This document shows positions 25,189 through 34,269 of a stretch of 64,000 nucleotides of DNA, in pieces. The position numbers and the translations under genes are program-made. How positions within the stretch are numbered: position 1 is the stretch's first letter; each line of letters starts with the position of its first letter. The stretch covers positions 2,852,001 to 2,916,000 of the forward strand of contig NZ_CP034073.1 in NCBI RefSeq assembly GCF_003855155.1, in the 5' to 3' direction. Source of the DNA: Shewanella psychromarinicola (GTDB lineage Bacteria > Pseudomonadota > Gammaproteobacteria > Enterobacterales > Shewanellaceae). The notes under the pieces are model-generated. The model was not told the DNA's origin and did not search any database. It saw nothing but the letters and a program-made list of their open reading frames with translations.

Positions 25189-26028
25189 ATGAATACCCAC
25201 ATTATTGGCTCCATTTTATCTTTGACGTTGCTCAGTGCAACCGCCGTTAATGCCAAGCCTTCACTTGAACTCACCAGTCCTGCATTTTCCGATAAGGGGA
25301 CATTGCCAGTTGAGTTTACCTGTGAGGGAGAGGGCATTTCACCACAATTAAGTTGGAGCGGAGTACCAGACGGAACCCAGTCGTTGGTGGTGATAATGGA
25401 TCACATACCTAAGCGTCATTTCACAAACAATGTCGCAGGCAACGAAAAGAACGCACCAAAGGCTGACTCAGCTGATAATAAAAAAGGCACCCCACCTCAA
25501 GTTGACTCTCAGGCATCTAGGCCAAACCAGCCTGAAGAACTCAAATGGTATTGGACTGTTTACAATATTCCGGCACAAGCTTCAGGCATTGATTCAGGTA
25601 GTAAAGCAAAGCAATCTGTTGGCTTATTTGGCAATAATACAGTGAATGATCGTAACGAGTATGCACCACCATGTTCCAAAGGACCTGGTCAAAAAGTGTA
25701 TACTTTTCATCTTTATGCACTATCCAAATTGTTAGATATCGATCCGTCAGCCCCTGTGTCTGCAATAATGCTTCGACAAAGCATGCAAGACTTCGTTCTG
25801 GACTCAGACTCTTTGACTGTGAGTTTTGAGCGACACTGTCAAACGCCGCAACGGGCTCATTTACAACAAGCTCATTTACAACGACCTGATTCACCACAAG
25901 CTCATCCGCAACAAGCTTATCCAGAACAAGCTCGGCCACATAATGACAGCATGGATCCGCTGTCAACATTGCCATTGTGTAAACCCACTTTGAATTCGAC
26001 GACGGCTGCTGTTATTGACATCAAATAA
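25189..26028 (+). CDS. YbhB/YbcL-type (PEBP) secreted protein with a linker insert and repeat tail
   Basis: This is a 279-residue exported protein: signal peptide MNTHIIGSILSLTLLSATAV-NA, then LELTSPAFSDKGTLPVEFTC, ISPQLSWSGVPDGTQSLVVI and KWYWTVYNIPA, the phosphatidylethanolamine-binding-protein fold of YbhB/YbcL. A Lys/Asp-rich segment at about residues 75-118 replaces the usual short loop. Near the C-terminus, six 15-bp units (25849-25938) encode a Gln-Ala-His-Leu/Pro-type pentapeptide repeat. It is the first gene of an operon with macA- and macB-type genes, 67 bases away. Function of bacterial PEBPs is unclear. Confidence 0.85.
   Translation: MNTHIIGSILSLTLLSATAVNAKPSLELTSPAFSDKGTLPVEFTCEGEGISPQLSWSGVPDGTQSLVVIMDHIPKRHFTNNVAGNEKNAPKADSADNKKGTPPQVDSQASRPNQPEELKWYWTVYNIPAQASGIDSGSKAKQSVGLFGNNTVNDRNEYAPPCSKGPGQKVYTFHLYALSKLLDIDPSAPVSAIMLRQSMQDFVLDSDSLTVSFERHCQTPQRAHLQQAHLQRPDSPQAHPQQAYPEQARPHNDSMDPLSTLPLCKPTLNSTTAAVIDIK
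25849..25938 (+). repeat. Six tandem 15-bp units inside the PEBP gene
   Basis: Units run from CAACGGGCTCATTTA to GAACAAGCTCGGCCA and encode QRAHL, QQAHL, QRPDS, PQAHP, QQAYP and EQARP. They are diverged copies and keep the frame. Confidence 0.85.
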
Positions 26029-26095
26029 ACGCAAATTCGTTATTACAAGATTGTTAGCATAAATTCAGTCACTCAAAAGACATCAAGAGATCCAC

Positions 26096-27319
26096 ATGAA
26101 AAAGAACATTAAAAACACCTTGTTGCTTATTTCCCTTGGCGCAATCGTTGCCGTTGTAGGGTACAAGTACACTCAAGCTCAACAGGAGCAACCTATCTTT
26201 ACCACCGATGTGGTTAAACGCGGCAACATCGAAAAAGTAGTCCTGACAAACGGTGTGCTTTATCCGTCTAAATTAGTCAATGTTGGCGCTCAAGTGTCGG
26301 GGTTAATCGAAACAATGGACGTGAATGTTGGTCAAAACATAAAGCAGGGCGACTTGATTGCTCAAATCGATAACTTAACTCAACAAAATGCCCTTAAAGA
26401 AGCCCAAGCATCATTGCAAAGTATTGATGCGCAATATCGGGCAAAGCAGGCGCAAATAAAAGTCGCACAGTCTGAATATGCTCGTAATAAAAAGATGCTG
26501 GTTAATGGCGCTGCGTCGGTATCAGACTTTGACTCTGCAGAATCGATATTGGCGGTTTATCTGGCAGAGCTTGATGAACTCAGTGCTGAAAAAGACAAAG
26601 CAATCATTAGTGTCGATAACGCCAAGCTCAATTTAGGTTACACAACTATTCGTTCGCCCATTGATGGCACCGTGATTTACGTGTCGGTCGAAGAGGGGCA
26701 AACCGTTAATAACAATCAAGGCACTCCCAGTATTATTGAGCTGGCGCAGTTGGACGTAATGACGATTAAAGCGCAAGTGTCTGAAGCTGACATTATCAAT
26801 GTGAGTACGGGCCAAGAAGTGTATTTTAGTATTTTAGGGGCCACTGCGAAAAAGTACCGTGGTGTATTACGTGCCATTGAACCTGGGCCAACATTGCTTA
26901 GCGGCGATGACAGTTCGTTGATGATTGGCGATGATGAGGCGATTTACTATAACGCCCTATTTGATGTGGAAAACCCAGACAACCTATTGCGTTTTGGCAT
27001 GACAGCGCAGGTCTCCATTATTTTAGCTAATGCGCAAGACACTTTGCTGGTTCCATCACAGATATTGATAACAAAAACGAGGCTAAGTGTTTCGTATCAA
27101 GTGCCAGTGATAGTCAATAACCGCATTGAATATCGCGATGTTGAAGTGGGCATTAACAATAAAGTCTACGCTCAAATCCTTTCAGGTCTTAACGAAGGTG
27201 ATCAAATTATGCTTGGTCAATCTTCAACTAATGACGGCGCAGCAACGAAGTCTGATTCATCTAGAGGTAACAAGCTAGGGCAGCGTACACCAGGTCTTGG
27301 CAAAGAGATGAGGTTATAA
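26096..27319 (+). CDS. macA: MacA-like periplasmic adaptor of an ABC exporter
   Basis: The 407-residue membrane-fusion protein has an N-terminal signal anchor (about 7-25), a biotinyl-lipoyl half-domain (VNVGAQVSGLIETMDVNVGQ), a long alpha-hairpin (about 90-175), the second lipoyl half (LNLGYTTIRSPIDGTVIYVS) and a beta-barrel domain. MacA links MacB in the inner membrane to an outer-membrane TolC channel. The macB gene starts 3 bases after its stop. Induction probably follows the upstream two-component regulator. Confidence 0.92.
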   Translation: MKKNIKNTLLLISLGAIVAVVGYKYTQAQQEQPIFTTDVVKRGNIEKVVLTNGVLYPSKLVNVGAQVSGLIETMDVNVGQNIKQGDLIAQIDNLTQQNALKEAQASLQSIDAQYRAKQAQIKVAQSEYARNKKMLVNGAASVSDFDSAESILAVYLAELDELSAEKDKAIISVDNAKLNLGYTTIRSPIDGTVIYVSVEEGQTVNNNQGTPSIIELAQLDVMTIKAQVSEADIINVSTGQEVYFSILGATAKKYRGVLRAIEPGPTLLSGDDSSLMIGDDEAIYYNALFDVENPDNLLRFGMTAQVSIILANAQDTLLVPSQILITKTRLSVSYQVPVIVNNRIEYRDVEVGINNKVYAQILSGLNEGDQIMLGQSSTNDGAATKSDSSRGNKLGQRTPGLGKEMRL

Positions 27320-27322
27320 CCC

Positions 27323-29269
27323 ATGGCTGACGTTTTGTTAAATATTAAAGGGGTTAGTCGTTCTTTTATCGCTGGAGAGCAGGAACTGACGGTACTTAAC
27401 AACATTAATCTGCAAATTTGCCGAGGTGAATTGATTGCCATTATCGGTGCATCTGGTTCCGGTAAATCTACATTAATGAACATCCTTGGCTGTCTGGATA
27501 AACCCAGTTCAGGCAGTTATTTCATTAATGGTCAGGACACATCCAGTATGGATGACAATGAACTGGCTGCACTGCGACGTGAATACTTTGGGTTTATCTT
27601 TCAGCGCTATCATCTTTTGGGTGATTTAACTGCGGTGGGTAATGTGGAAGTACCGGCATTGTACGCCAATGAGGCGCCGCAAATTCGACATGAAAAAGCC
27701 AAAAAGATACTCACTCGTTTAGGGTTAAGTGATCGCTTAGATCATAAACCAAGCCAGCTCAGTGGCGGCCAACAACAACGAGTCAGTGTCGCCAGAGCTT
27801 TAATTAATGGTGGCGATATTATTTTGGCCGATGAACCCACCGGCGCGCTTGATAGCAAAAGCGGCGAAGAAATGATGAAGCTCATTCAAGAACTGCATCG
27901 CGACGGCCACACCATTATTTTAGTGACACACGATCCGCATATTGCCGAATTTGCCGATCGCGTTATTGAGCTAAAAGACGGAGAAATCATTGCCGATAAA
28001 CAAAATCGTATTCCAGCTGTAACGAACTCGTTAATCGCAAACAGACAATCTTCCCAAGCAAGTATGAAGATAAACTGGTCGCGTTATTTTGAAGCGTTAA
28101 AAATGGCCTTAATAGCCATGTCTAACCACCGTTTGCGTACGTTTCTGACGATGCTCGGCATTATTATTGGCATTGCTTCTGTGGTGTCTGTGGTCGCGCT
28201 GGGCGCGGGGTCGCAGCAATCTATTTTGGATAATATTGCTTCAATGGGCACGAATACCATTGAAATTAAACCCGGAACAGGACGAGGCGATCGCCGCTCT
28301 GAACGGGTTAAGTCACTCACGGCAGATGATGCCAATGCGCTTAAAATATTGCCCTTTGTGGACAGTGTTACCCCAACCGTTAGAGCTAATGTGGCTATAC
28401 GTTATGCTAGCGAAACCGTCACCGGATCGATTCAAGGTGTGGGTACTGAGTATTTTCGCGTGCGCGGTTATACGCTTGCTAAGGGACAGTATTTTGCCGA
28501 AGACAGTGTTGATGCGTTAGAACAAGTTGCCGTTATTGACGCCAATACTGATCAAGCACTTTTTTCTGATGGTGATGCACTGGGAAGTGTGATTTTTCTT
28601 GGTCGTCTTCCTGTTCGTGTTATTGGGGTAACAAAACCGATTGACAGTGTGTCCGACAACAGTGATGAACTGAATATTTGGTTACCGTATACCACGGTGT
28701 CAGGTCGTATTCTTCGACAAAATTATGTTAATGATATTACTGTAAGGATAAATGCCAATGTATCAAGTGATGTGGCAGAACAAGGCATTATCAGTTTATT
28801 AACTATGCGCCACGACACGGTAGATTTTTTCACTATTAATACCGATACAATACGAAAAAGCATTGAAAAAACATCTGAAACCATGACGCTGCTGATATCT
28901 GCTATCGCCTTTATCTCATTGTTGGTTGGCGGGATTGGGGTAATGAATATTATGCTGGTATCAGTAACAGAGCGAACGCGCGAAATTGGCATTCGTATGG
29001 CAGTAGGCGCGAGACAAACCGATATTATGCGTCAGTTTTTGATTGAAGCTGTATTGGTGTGTTTTTGTGGTGGTGCATTGGGCATCGGACTTGCTTATTT
29101 TATCGGCATGGTATTTACCTACATAGGTAGCAGCTATCAGATGATTTATTCGAATACGTCAATTATTGCCGCTTTTGCTTGCTCGACGTTAATCGGGGTT
29201 GTGTTTGGTTATCTACCCGCCCGAAACGCAGCTAAATTGAATCCGGTTGATGCACTTTCAAGAGACTAA
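27323..29269 (+). CDS. macB: MacB-like ABC transporter (ATPase fused to permease)
   Basis: The 648-residue protein has a full ABC ATPase (Walker A IIGASGSGKSTL, signature LSGGQQQRVSVARALI, Walker B DIILADEPTGALDS) fused to a four-helix MacB permease: first helix at about 272-292, a large periplasmic domain and three C-terminal helices with the FtsX-like ERTREIGIRMAVGARQTDIM stretch. Such pumps export macrolides, peptides, lipoproteins or haem precursors by mechanotransmission. It ends the operon; inverted repeats follow. Confidence 0.95.
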   Translation: MADVLLNIKGVSRSFIAGEQELTVLNNINLQICRGELIAIIGASGSGKSTLMNILGCLDKPSSGSYFINGQDTSSMDDNELAALRREYFGFIFQRYHLLGDLTAVGNVEVPALYANEAPQIRHEKAKKILTRLGLSDRLDHKPSQLSGGQQQRVSVARALINGGDIILADEPTGALDSKSGEEMMKLIQELHRDGHTIILVTHDPHIAEFADRVIELKDGEIIADKQNRIPAVTNSLIANRQSSQASMKINWSRYFEALKMALIAMSNHRLRTFLTMLGIIIGIASVVSVVALGAGSQQSILDNIASMGTNTIEIKPGTGRGDRRSERVKSLTADDANALKILPFVDSVTPTVRANVAIRYASETVTGSIQGVGTEYFRVRGYTLAKGQYFAEDSVDALEQVAVIDANTDQALFSDGDALGSVIFLGRLPVRVIGVTKPIDSVSDNSDELNIWLPYTTVSGRILRQNYVNDITVRINANVSSDVAEQGIISLLTMRHDTVDFFTINTDTIRKSIEKTSETMTLLISAIAFISLLVGGIGVMNIMLVSVTERTREIGIRMAVGARQTDIMRQFLIEAVLVCFCGGALGIGLAYFIGMVFTYIGSSYQMIYSNTSIIAAFACSTLIGVVFGYLPARNAAKLNPVDALSRD

Positions 29270-29372
29270 CGCCAAGTCAATATGTTCCTCTGTTACTGGC
29301 ACTTTGAGGACTAGCTCGTACAGTCTAGAATATGTACAAGATCAACGATAGTTAATCACAAATAGTCAAACA

Positions 29373-29392
29373 CGGGGTTAACCCTAACCCCG
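29373..29392. terminator. Hairpin after macB
   Basis: CGGGGTTA and TAACCCCG pair perfectly across ACCC, in the region between convergent macB and panP. There is no long T-run, so this is only a likely terminator. Confidence 0.45.
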
Positions 29393-29478
29393 TTATTCAC
29401 TTATGTTGTTTGTGAGCAATATTCTGCATAGCGTTAGCCGTGATAAAGGCATTCTCTAATCTTTTTAGACTGGATTAA

Positions 29479-29526
29479 GTTAATGAACTAACTCATTTCT
29501 GTCGAAATATGAGCTAGTTCATTAAC
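29479..29526. terminator. Long bidirectional hairpin between macB and panP
   Basis: Two 18-base arms (29479-29496 and 29509-29526; GTTAATGAACTA against TAGTTCATTAAC at the outer part) pair with one mismatch around a 12-base loop. Its position between convergent genes suits a shared terminator. Confidence 0.6.
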
Positions 29527-29588
29527 CTTTATCATGTTCTTAGCAGATAAACATAAAGTTAAATAGACGCTATATAGATAAGCCCGGT

Positions 29589-31229
29589 CTATAAGGCGAG
29601 TAGTTGCGGTAAATATTCGCTGTCTAAAGCTGCAATTTCGACTTGTTCCGTCAATACGTCGTGTAAAATTTGATGGCTGGTTAGCGGGTTGGCCAGTACC
29701 ACTCTAAATACTGTCGTTTGTTGGCGGAAGTATTTTGCCGGTTTAATCCGCGTCCGTGACACAAATGATTTGCCTTGTTCGCGTTGATACTTTTGAATAA
29801 ATTGGGTTAATCCATCCAGTAGCTCGTTAATTTTTAGCACCAATTCGGTGTCATTGTTCGATATTGCCTTTGTCAGTATTGCTTGTACTGATTTTGGAAC
29901 ATAACGATAGGTCAGCAAACATAACTCAGGCGCCGTGACTAACTCAAAATCGACATGACGGTCGATGATTGAGGCAAAATAACGGGCTTTTTCTAGGCTA
30001 TTATTAATGAGGATCTCATAACCATCTCTACCAATAATCTGTAGGCATGCATGTACTAGCATTGCCATACCAGGACGTGAGCCTTCAAGCGTATGACTGC
30101 CTAAATCTTTTGAACCTACTCGTAAGATATATTCAGCATGATGGACAATGGCGTTGGCCAGTTCAGGGTCTTTAAATAACACCATACCCGCACCCATAGG
30201 GACGTACATTTGTTTATGGGCGTCGATAGTGACGGAGTCTGCTAACTCAATGCCGTTAAGCAGGTGACGATATTTGTTGGATAATAAACTGGCGCCGCCC
30301 CATGCTGCATCAACATGGAAGTGACAATTTAATTCGCGGGACAAAGCGGCCAATTCTGTTAAGGGATCCACATTACCGGTTTCGGTCGTGCCGGCTACGC
30401 CCACAATAGCCATCACTTTAATATTCTGCTGTGCCAGTTTAGCCGCGGTCTCACGCATCGCGACAACATCGACCTTATGATGTTCATCCGTTGCGATGCT
30501 AATGATATTATCTCGGCCAATACCTAATAAGTCTGCGCTCTTACCCAAAGAATAATGCCCCCGATCGGACACTAAAATGGCAAGGTCATCATAGCCATAA
30601 AAGCGAAGTGCTTTAGTCATTCCTTCACGAGTAATGCCTTTAAATTCGCCGCTAGGTTGTAATAAGCGGTTTCGGGCAATCCACAGTGCGGTAATGTTAG
30701 CAACGGTGCCCCCTGAGCAAAATGCCCCGAGCGAATGATTAGCGCTGTGCATCCATTGATGATAAAAATCATCTGATTGTTGATACACCAAATGATGCAT
30801 CATGCCTAATACTTGGCGCTCTAACGGAGTAAAAGCTTTTGATGTCTCGATTTTAACCAGATTTTGGTTCAGTCCCACCATGATCTTCGACAGCGGCAAC
30901 ACAAAATAAGGTAATGCTGAGGTCATATGACCAATAAAACTGGGCGCCGCGGTATGGACTGAATGCGCGACTAAATTTTGCATGATTTCGTCTGCATAAT
31001 CAGAGACAAATTTAGGCTCGGAGGGGATCTGATAAGCGTTAAAATCGGTTTCAATTTCTGAAAGAGGCTTTTCCAGTGCGGCGATGCTGTTGCCTAAAAA
31101 ACCAGCAAGGTCTTGTGACAATTTCTGCTCAATAATGCTCAACGTCGAGGTTGAAGCTTCAGGCGCGGTAAAAATGCGCAGTAAACTGTCTTCTGAAGCG
31201 CTTGCTTTACGGGGGATTTTCGAAGTCAT
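29589..31229 (-). CDS. panP: PLP-dependent decarboxylase, PanP-type (aspartate 1-decarboxylase)
   Basis: This is a 546-residue group II decarboxylase. The PLP-binding lysine lies in DSVTIDAHKQMYVPMGAGM, with the upstream HFHVDAAWGGASLLS Asp that contacts the cofactor and the GTVANITALWIARN phosphate-binding loop. Length and position fit the PanP group, which makes beta-alanine from aspartate for coenzyme A synthesis in Vibrio and Shewanella that lack PanD. Glutamate decarboxylase activity cannot be excluded from sequence. It is next to the glycerate kinase gene, as in S. oneidensis. Confidence 0.85.
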   Translation of the reverse strand: MTSKIPRKASASEDSLLRIFTAPEASTSTLSIIEQKLSQDLAGFLGNSIAALEKPLSEIETDFNAYQIPSEPKFVSDYADEIMQNLVAHSVHTAAPSFIGHMTSALPYFVLPLSKIMVGLNQNLVKIETSKAFTPLERQVLGMMHHLVYQQSDDFYHQWMHSANHSLGAFCSGGTVANITALWIARNRLLQPSGEFKGITREGMTKALRFYGYDDLAILVSDRGHYSLGKSADLLGIGRDNIISIATDEHHKVDVVAMRETAAKLAQQNIKVMAIVGVAGTTETGNVDPLTELAALSRELNCHFHVDAAWGGASLLSNKYRHLLNGIELADSVTIDAHKQMYVPMGAGMVLFKDPELANAIVHHAEYILRVGSKDLGSHTLEGSRPGMAMLVHACLQIIGRDGYEILINNSLEKARYFASIIDRHVDFELVTAPELCLLTYRYVPKSVQAILTKAISNNDTELVLKINELLDGLTQFIQKYQREQGKSFVSRTRIKPAKYFRQQTTVFRVVLANPLTSHQILHDVLTEQVEIAALDSEYLPQLLAL

Positions 31230-31590
31230 TTTGCTTGCCGTAATGATGAAAACTCCATCCTGTTAGCGTTGACTGATGCTTTACGATTAACGCCGCACCT
31301 TCAGGATGAAATGAGGGTGCTAACTTTACTGTATGGCTGGTTCCGCTTCAAGTATTTATCGTGTTATTGCTGATGATTAAGTTCAATAAATTCCCGCAGC
31401 GTCTTAATTTTTGTGGTCGAATTCGGTTCGTGGTATACGTGTTTAAATCGCTAGGTAATGTGTGCCCCTTTAGTGACGCTGCGTTAATACCTTGCAAAGC
31501 CGCCGCAAAATGGTCAGTAGTCCCTAGGGTACAGCATGTTAGCATTACATATACGGCACAAACACCTGTGGGTATTTGTGCCGTATATGA
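31230..31590. other. Intergenic between panP and glycerate kinase, with strong hairpin
   Basis: No gene was recognised. The perfect 15-base inverted repeat at 31548-31562 and 31575-31589 lies directly after the kinase stop codon. Confidence 0.55.
31548..31589. terminator. 15-bp perfect inverted repeat after the glycerate kinase gene
   Basis: CATATACGGCACAAA pairs fully with TTTGTGCCGTATATG across 12 bases. It probably terminates the minus-strand operon, although the nearest T-run lies on the plus side. Confidence 0.6.
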
Positions 31591-32760
31591 TTACTTTTTA
31601 GTAAATGAAAGCGATAAAATAGCAGCAATATTGCGGGCAGTATTAGTGAGATTAACTTGTGCTTCAGATAATACTTGTTCTAATGGTTGTAGCGCAGGGA
31701 TGATCGGGAAAATAGCATGCATGCCTTGGGCTAAAATAGCATCTGCATTTGGGCCAAGACATCCGGAAATACCAATAACGGGAACATTTTGTTGCTTAGC
31801 GACATTCAATACTCCCATTGGGGTTTTACCAAATACTGTTTGACCGTCAATGCGGCCTTCACCCGTAATGACTAAGTCGGCATTGTGACAATATTGTGCC
31901 AGTTTAACGCTCTTAGTGACGATATCGACCCCAGGTTTTAAGGTTGCGTTTAAGATTGTCATTACGCCAAACCCCATGCCTCCAGCGGCGCCGGCACCTG
32001 GATGTAAGCGACAATGAGCATCAATGGATTGGCTCAGCTGTTGGGTTATGGTGTGTGCAAAATGGCTTAGCGCTAGGTCGAGTTGCTCAATCATCTCTGT
32101 TGTCGCCCCTTTTTGAGGACCAAAAATCGCACTAGCACCTCGAGGTCCGCATAACGGGTTATCGACATCACACGCGACTTCGATAACACAATCCTTAATA
32201 GCAGGATGGAGCAATTGAACATCTACATGATGCAATGTGGTCAGCGCAGCGCCTCCAAAAGGTAATGGCGTCATAGCTATATCGCTTAGTTTTACGCCTA
32301 AGGCTTGCATCATTCCTGCGCCAGCATCATTAGTCGCGCTGCCGCCAAGGCCAAGGATAATGTGCCTAATCCCACGGTTTAATGCATCGGCAATTAACTC
32401 ACCCGTACCAAAACTGGTGGTCAACAACGGATTACGTTGGCTTAACGGCACATGGTGTAAACCAGAGGCGGCGGCCATTTCGATAATAGCGGTTTGGTTT
32501 CCAGTCTCGTTAAGTTGTCCTAACACGCCATAAAATGCGTTAACAGGTGATCCTAAAGGGCCTGTTACTGTTAGGTTAATAATTTGCCCTTGTGTGGCAT
32601 CGACCATAGCTTGTACCGTGCCTTCACCGCCATCGGCCATTGGCACTTTACAATACTGTGCATCAGGGAAGATAAGCTTAAAGCCTTGTTCGATGGCATT
32701 GGCCACTTCAAGCGCGCTTAAGCTTTCTTTAAATGAATCAGGTGCAATAACGATTTTCAT
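31591..32760 (-). CDS. garK: Glycerate 2-kinase (GarK/GlxK family)
   Basis: The 389-residue kinase phosphorylates glycerate for entry into glycolysis. Family blocks are MKIVIAPDSFKESLSALEVA, MADGGEGTVQAMVDAT, GLGGSATNDAGAGMMQALGV and DIVTKSVKLAQ followed by DLVITGEGRIDGQT. Length is normal. It is 20 bases downstream of the permease gene and presumably cotranscribed; the CdaR-type regulator upstream suggests induction by glycerate. Confidence 0.95.
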   Translation of the reverse strand: MKIVIAPDSFKESLSALEVANAIEQGFKLIFPDAQYCKVPMADGGEGTVQAMVDATQGQIINLTVTGPLGSPVNAFYGVLGQLNETGNQTAIIEMAAASGLHHVPLSQRNPLLTTSFGTGELIADALNRGIRHIILGLGGSATNDAGAGMMQALGVKLSDIAMTPLPFGGAALTTLHHVDVQLLHPAIKDCVIEVACDVDNPLCGPRGASAIFGPQKGATTEMIEQLDLALSHFAHTITQQLSQSIDAHCRLHPGAGAAGGMGFGVMTILNATLKPGVDIVTKSVKLAQYCHNADLVITGEGRIDGQTVFGKTPMGVLNVAKQQNVPVIGISGCLGPNADAILAQGMHAIFPIIPALQPLEQVLSEAQVNLTNTARNIAAILSLSFTKK

Positions 32761-32780
32761 AGAAGGCTCTATTTAGTAAG

Positions 32781-34139
32781 TTACAGTAAAAATAAGCTTA
32801 GCAGGTAAACAGTGATCATCGCCGTGATCCCTTGGACCAAGGTTGCCATTGTTTGGGCTCGGTAAGCTTGCTTGACACTCATATGACTAAACTGAGTAAC
32901 AACCCAGAAGAAACTGTCATTAGCATGAGATACGGTCATTGCGCCTGCACCAATGGCCATTACCGTGAGTACGCGGCCCATTTCGGAGGCTAAACCAATA
33001 TCGCCTAATAATGGTGCCACTAATGCAGATGTTGCAACTAATGCGACAGTGGATGAACCTTGCGCTGATTTGAGTGCGGCAGCAACGATAAAGGGCATAA
33101 AAATACCGACGCCCAAAGCCGATAAACTGCTGCCTAAAAAAGCACCAATTTCAGTGGCTTTTAATACTGCGCCAAATGCACCGCCAGCACCGGTGATCAA
33201 TAAAATAGGCGCGGATACCACTAAGCCTTGGCTAATACGTTCGCTAAATTCTTTGATTTTCTGGTTACTCTTTAGCAGAGGTAAAGATAAAAATAAGCCA
33301 ATCATTAAGGCGTTAACAGGTTGTCCTAAAAAGACTAATAAATTAAATAACCCCTGTTCATCAAGCGGTTTTGAAGGGAAGTTAGCCACTGTTCCTAAAC
33401 AGATAAAAATAATAGGCACAAAAATAGGCGCAAATGCTTTGAGGGGGCTGGGTAATTCGCCGTATGTCTGCTTCAGATCGTCAAAGTCTGGTAGTTGTGC
33501 ATTAAGTTCTTCAGCACCTTCGCCGTCAGGTTGTTCGTTGGCAAAACGGTTAGCCCATAGCATACCTGCAAAAGCGGCTATAGCAGCAACAAACACACCG
33601 ACAGCAATGACCAGTCCTAGTTGTGACTCAAGCCCTAGATTGCCCGCCGCTGCGATAGGACCCGGGGTAGGTGGCACAAAGGTGTGAGTGGCATATAATC
33701 CCGTTGCTAGCGCGACACTCATGGCTACTTGCGACACTTTCATCCGGTTAGCCATCGATTGTTTCAATGAATTTAAAATAACAAAACCAGAATCACAGAA
33801 AACCGGGATCGACACCAAATAACCAATCATTGACATGGTTAGGGTTGGAAAGCGCTGGCCAAACAGTTTAATGACAACATCTGCCATGGTAATTGCCGCG
33901 CCGCTTTTTTCGAGAATAGTACCAATAATGGTACCTAATACAATAACTAATCCGATATAGCCTAAAATGCCACCAAAACCGCCAGTGATGGTTTTCGCTA
34001 TTTCATTGCTGGGTAAGCCATAGGCAAACGCCGTTAAAAACGACGCTAAAATAAGGGTTAAAAAAGGGTGTAGTTTGAATGTAGAAGTGGCGATGACGAT
34101 GAACGCAATCACGCCGAGTAAGATCAATATTAGTCCCAT
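32781..34139 (-). CDS. GntP-family permease (probable glycerate transporter)
   Basis: This is a 452-residue inner-membrane symporter with about 12 hydrophobic segments. GntP-family features are FGGILGYIGLVIVLGTIIGT, the FCDSGFVILN stretch and HTFVPPTPGPIAAA. Gluconate is the classical substrate, but the position between a glycerate kinase and a CdaR-type regulator points to glycerate, as proposed for the same cluster in S. oneidensis. Transport specificity is an inference from context. Confidence 0.88.
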   Translation of the reverse strand: MGLILILLGVIAFIVIATSTFKLHPFLTLILASFLTAFAYGLPSNEIAKTITGGFGGILGYIGLVIVLGTIIGTILEKSGAAITMADVVIKLFGQRFPTLTMSMIGYLVSIPVFCDSGFVILNSLKQSMANRMKVSQVAMSVALATGLYATHTFVPPTPGPIAAAGNLGLESQLGLVIAVGVFVAAIAAFAGMLWANRFANEQPDGEGAEELNAQLPDFDDLKQTYGELPSPLKAFAPIFVPIIFICLGTVANFPSKPLDEQGLFNLLVFLGQPVNALMIGLFLSLPLLKSNQKIKEFSERISQGLVVSAPILLITGAGGAFGAVLKATEIGAFLGSSLSALGVGIFMPFIVAAALKSAQGSSTVALVATSALVAPLLGDIGLASEMGRVLTVMAIGAGAMTVSHANDSFFWVVTQFSHMSVKQAYRAQTMATLVQGITAMITVYLLSLFLL

Positions 34140-34269
34140 AGAATACTCGTTATTTATTTTTATTAGAATGGTTTAGTGACCCATCATAGTAGACTATTAC
34201 CGATAAATTACTTTATTCATCCGCACTGATAAATGCATTATAAGAGACATTTTTTGTGCTAATGCACAG

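Noticed and set aside
31361..31843. 160-codon open frame on the plus strand opposite the glycerate kinase end
   Set aside because: Most of it is the reverse complement of the kinase gene; the rest lies in noncoding DNA.
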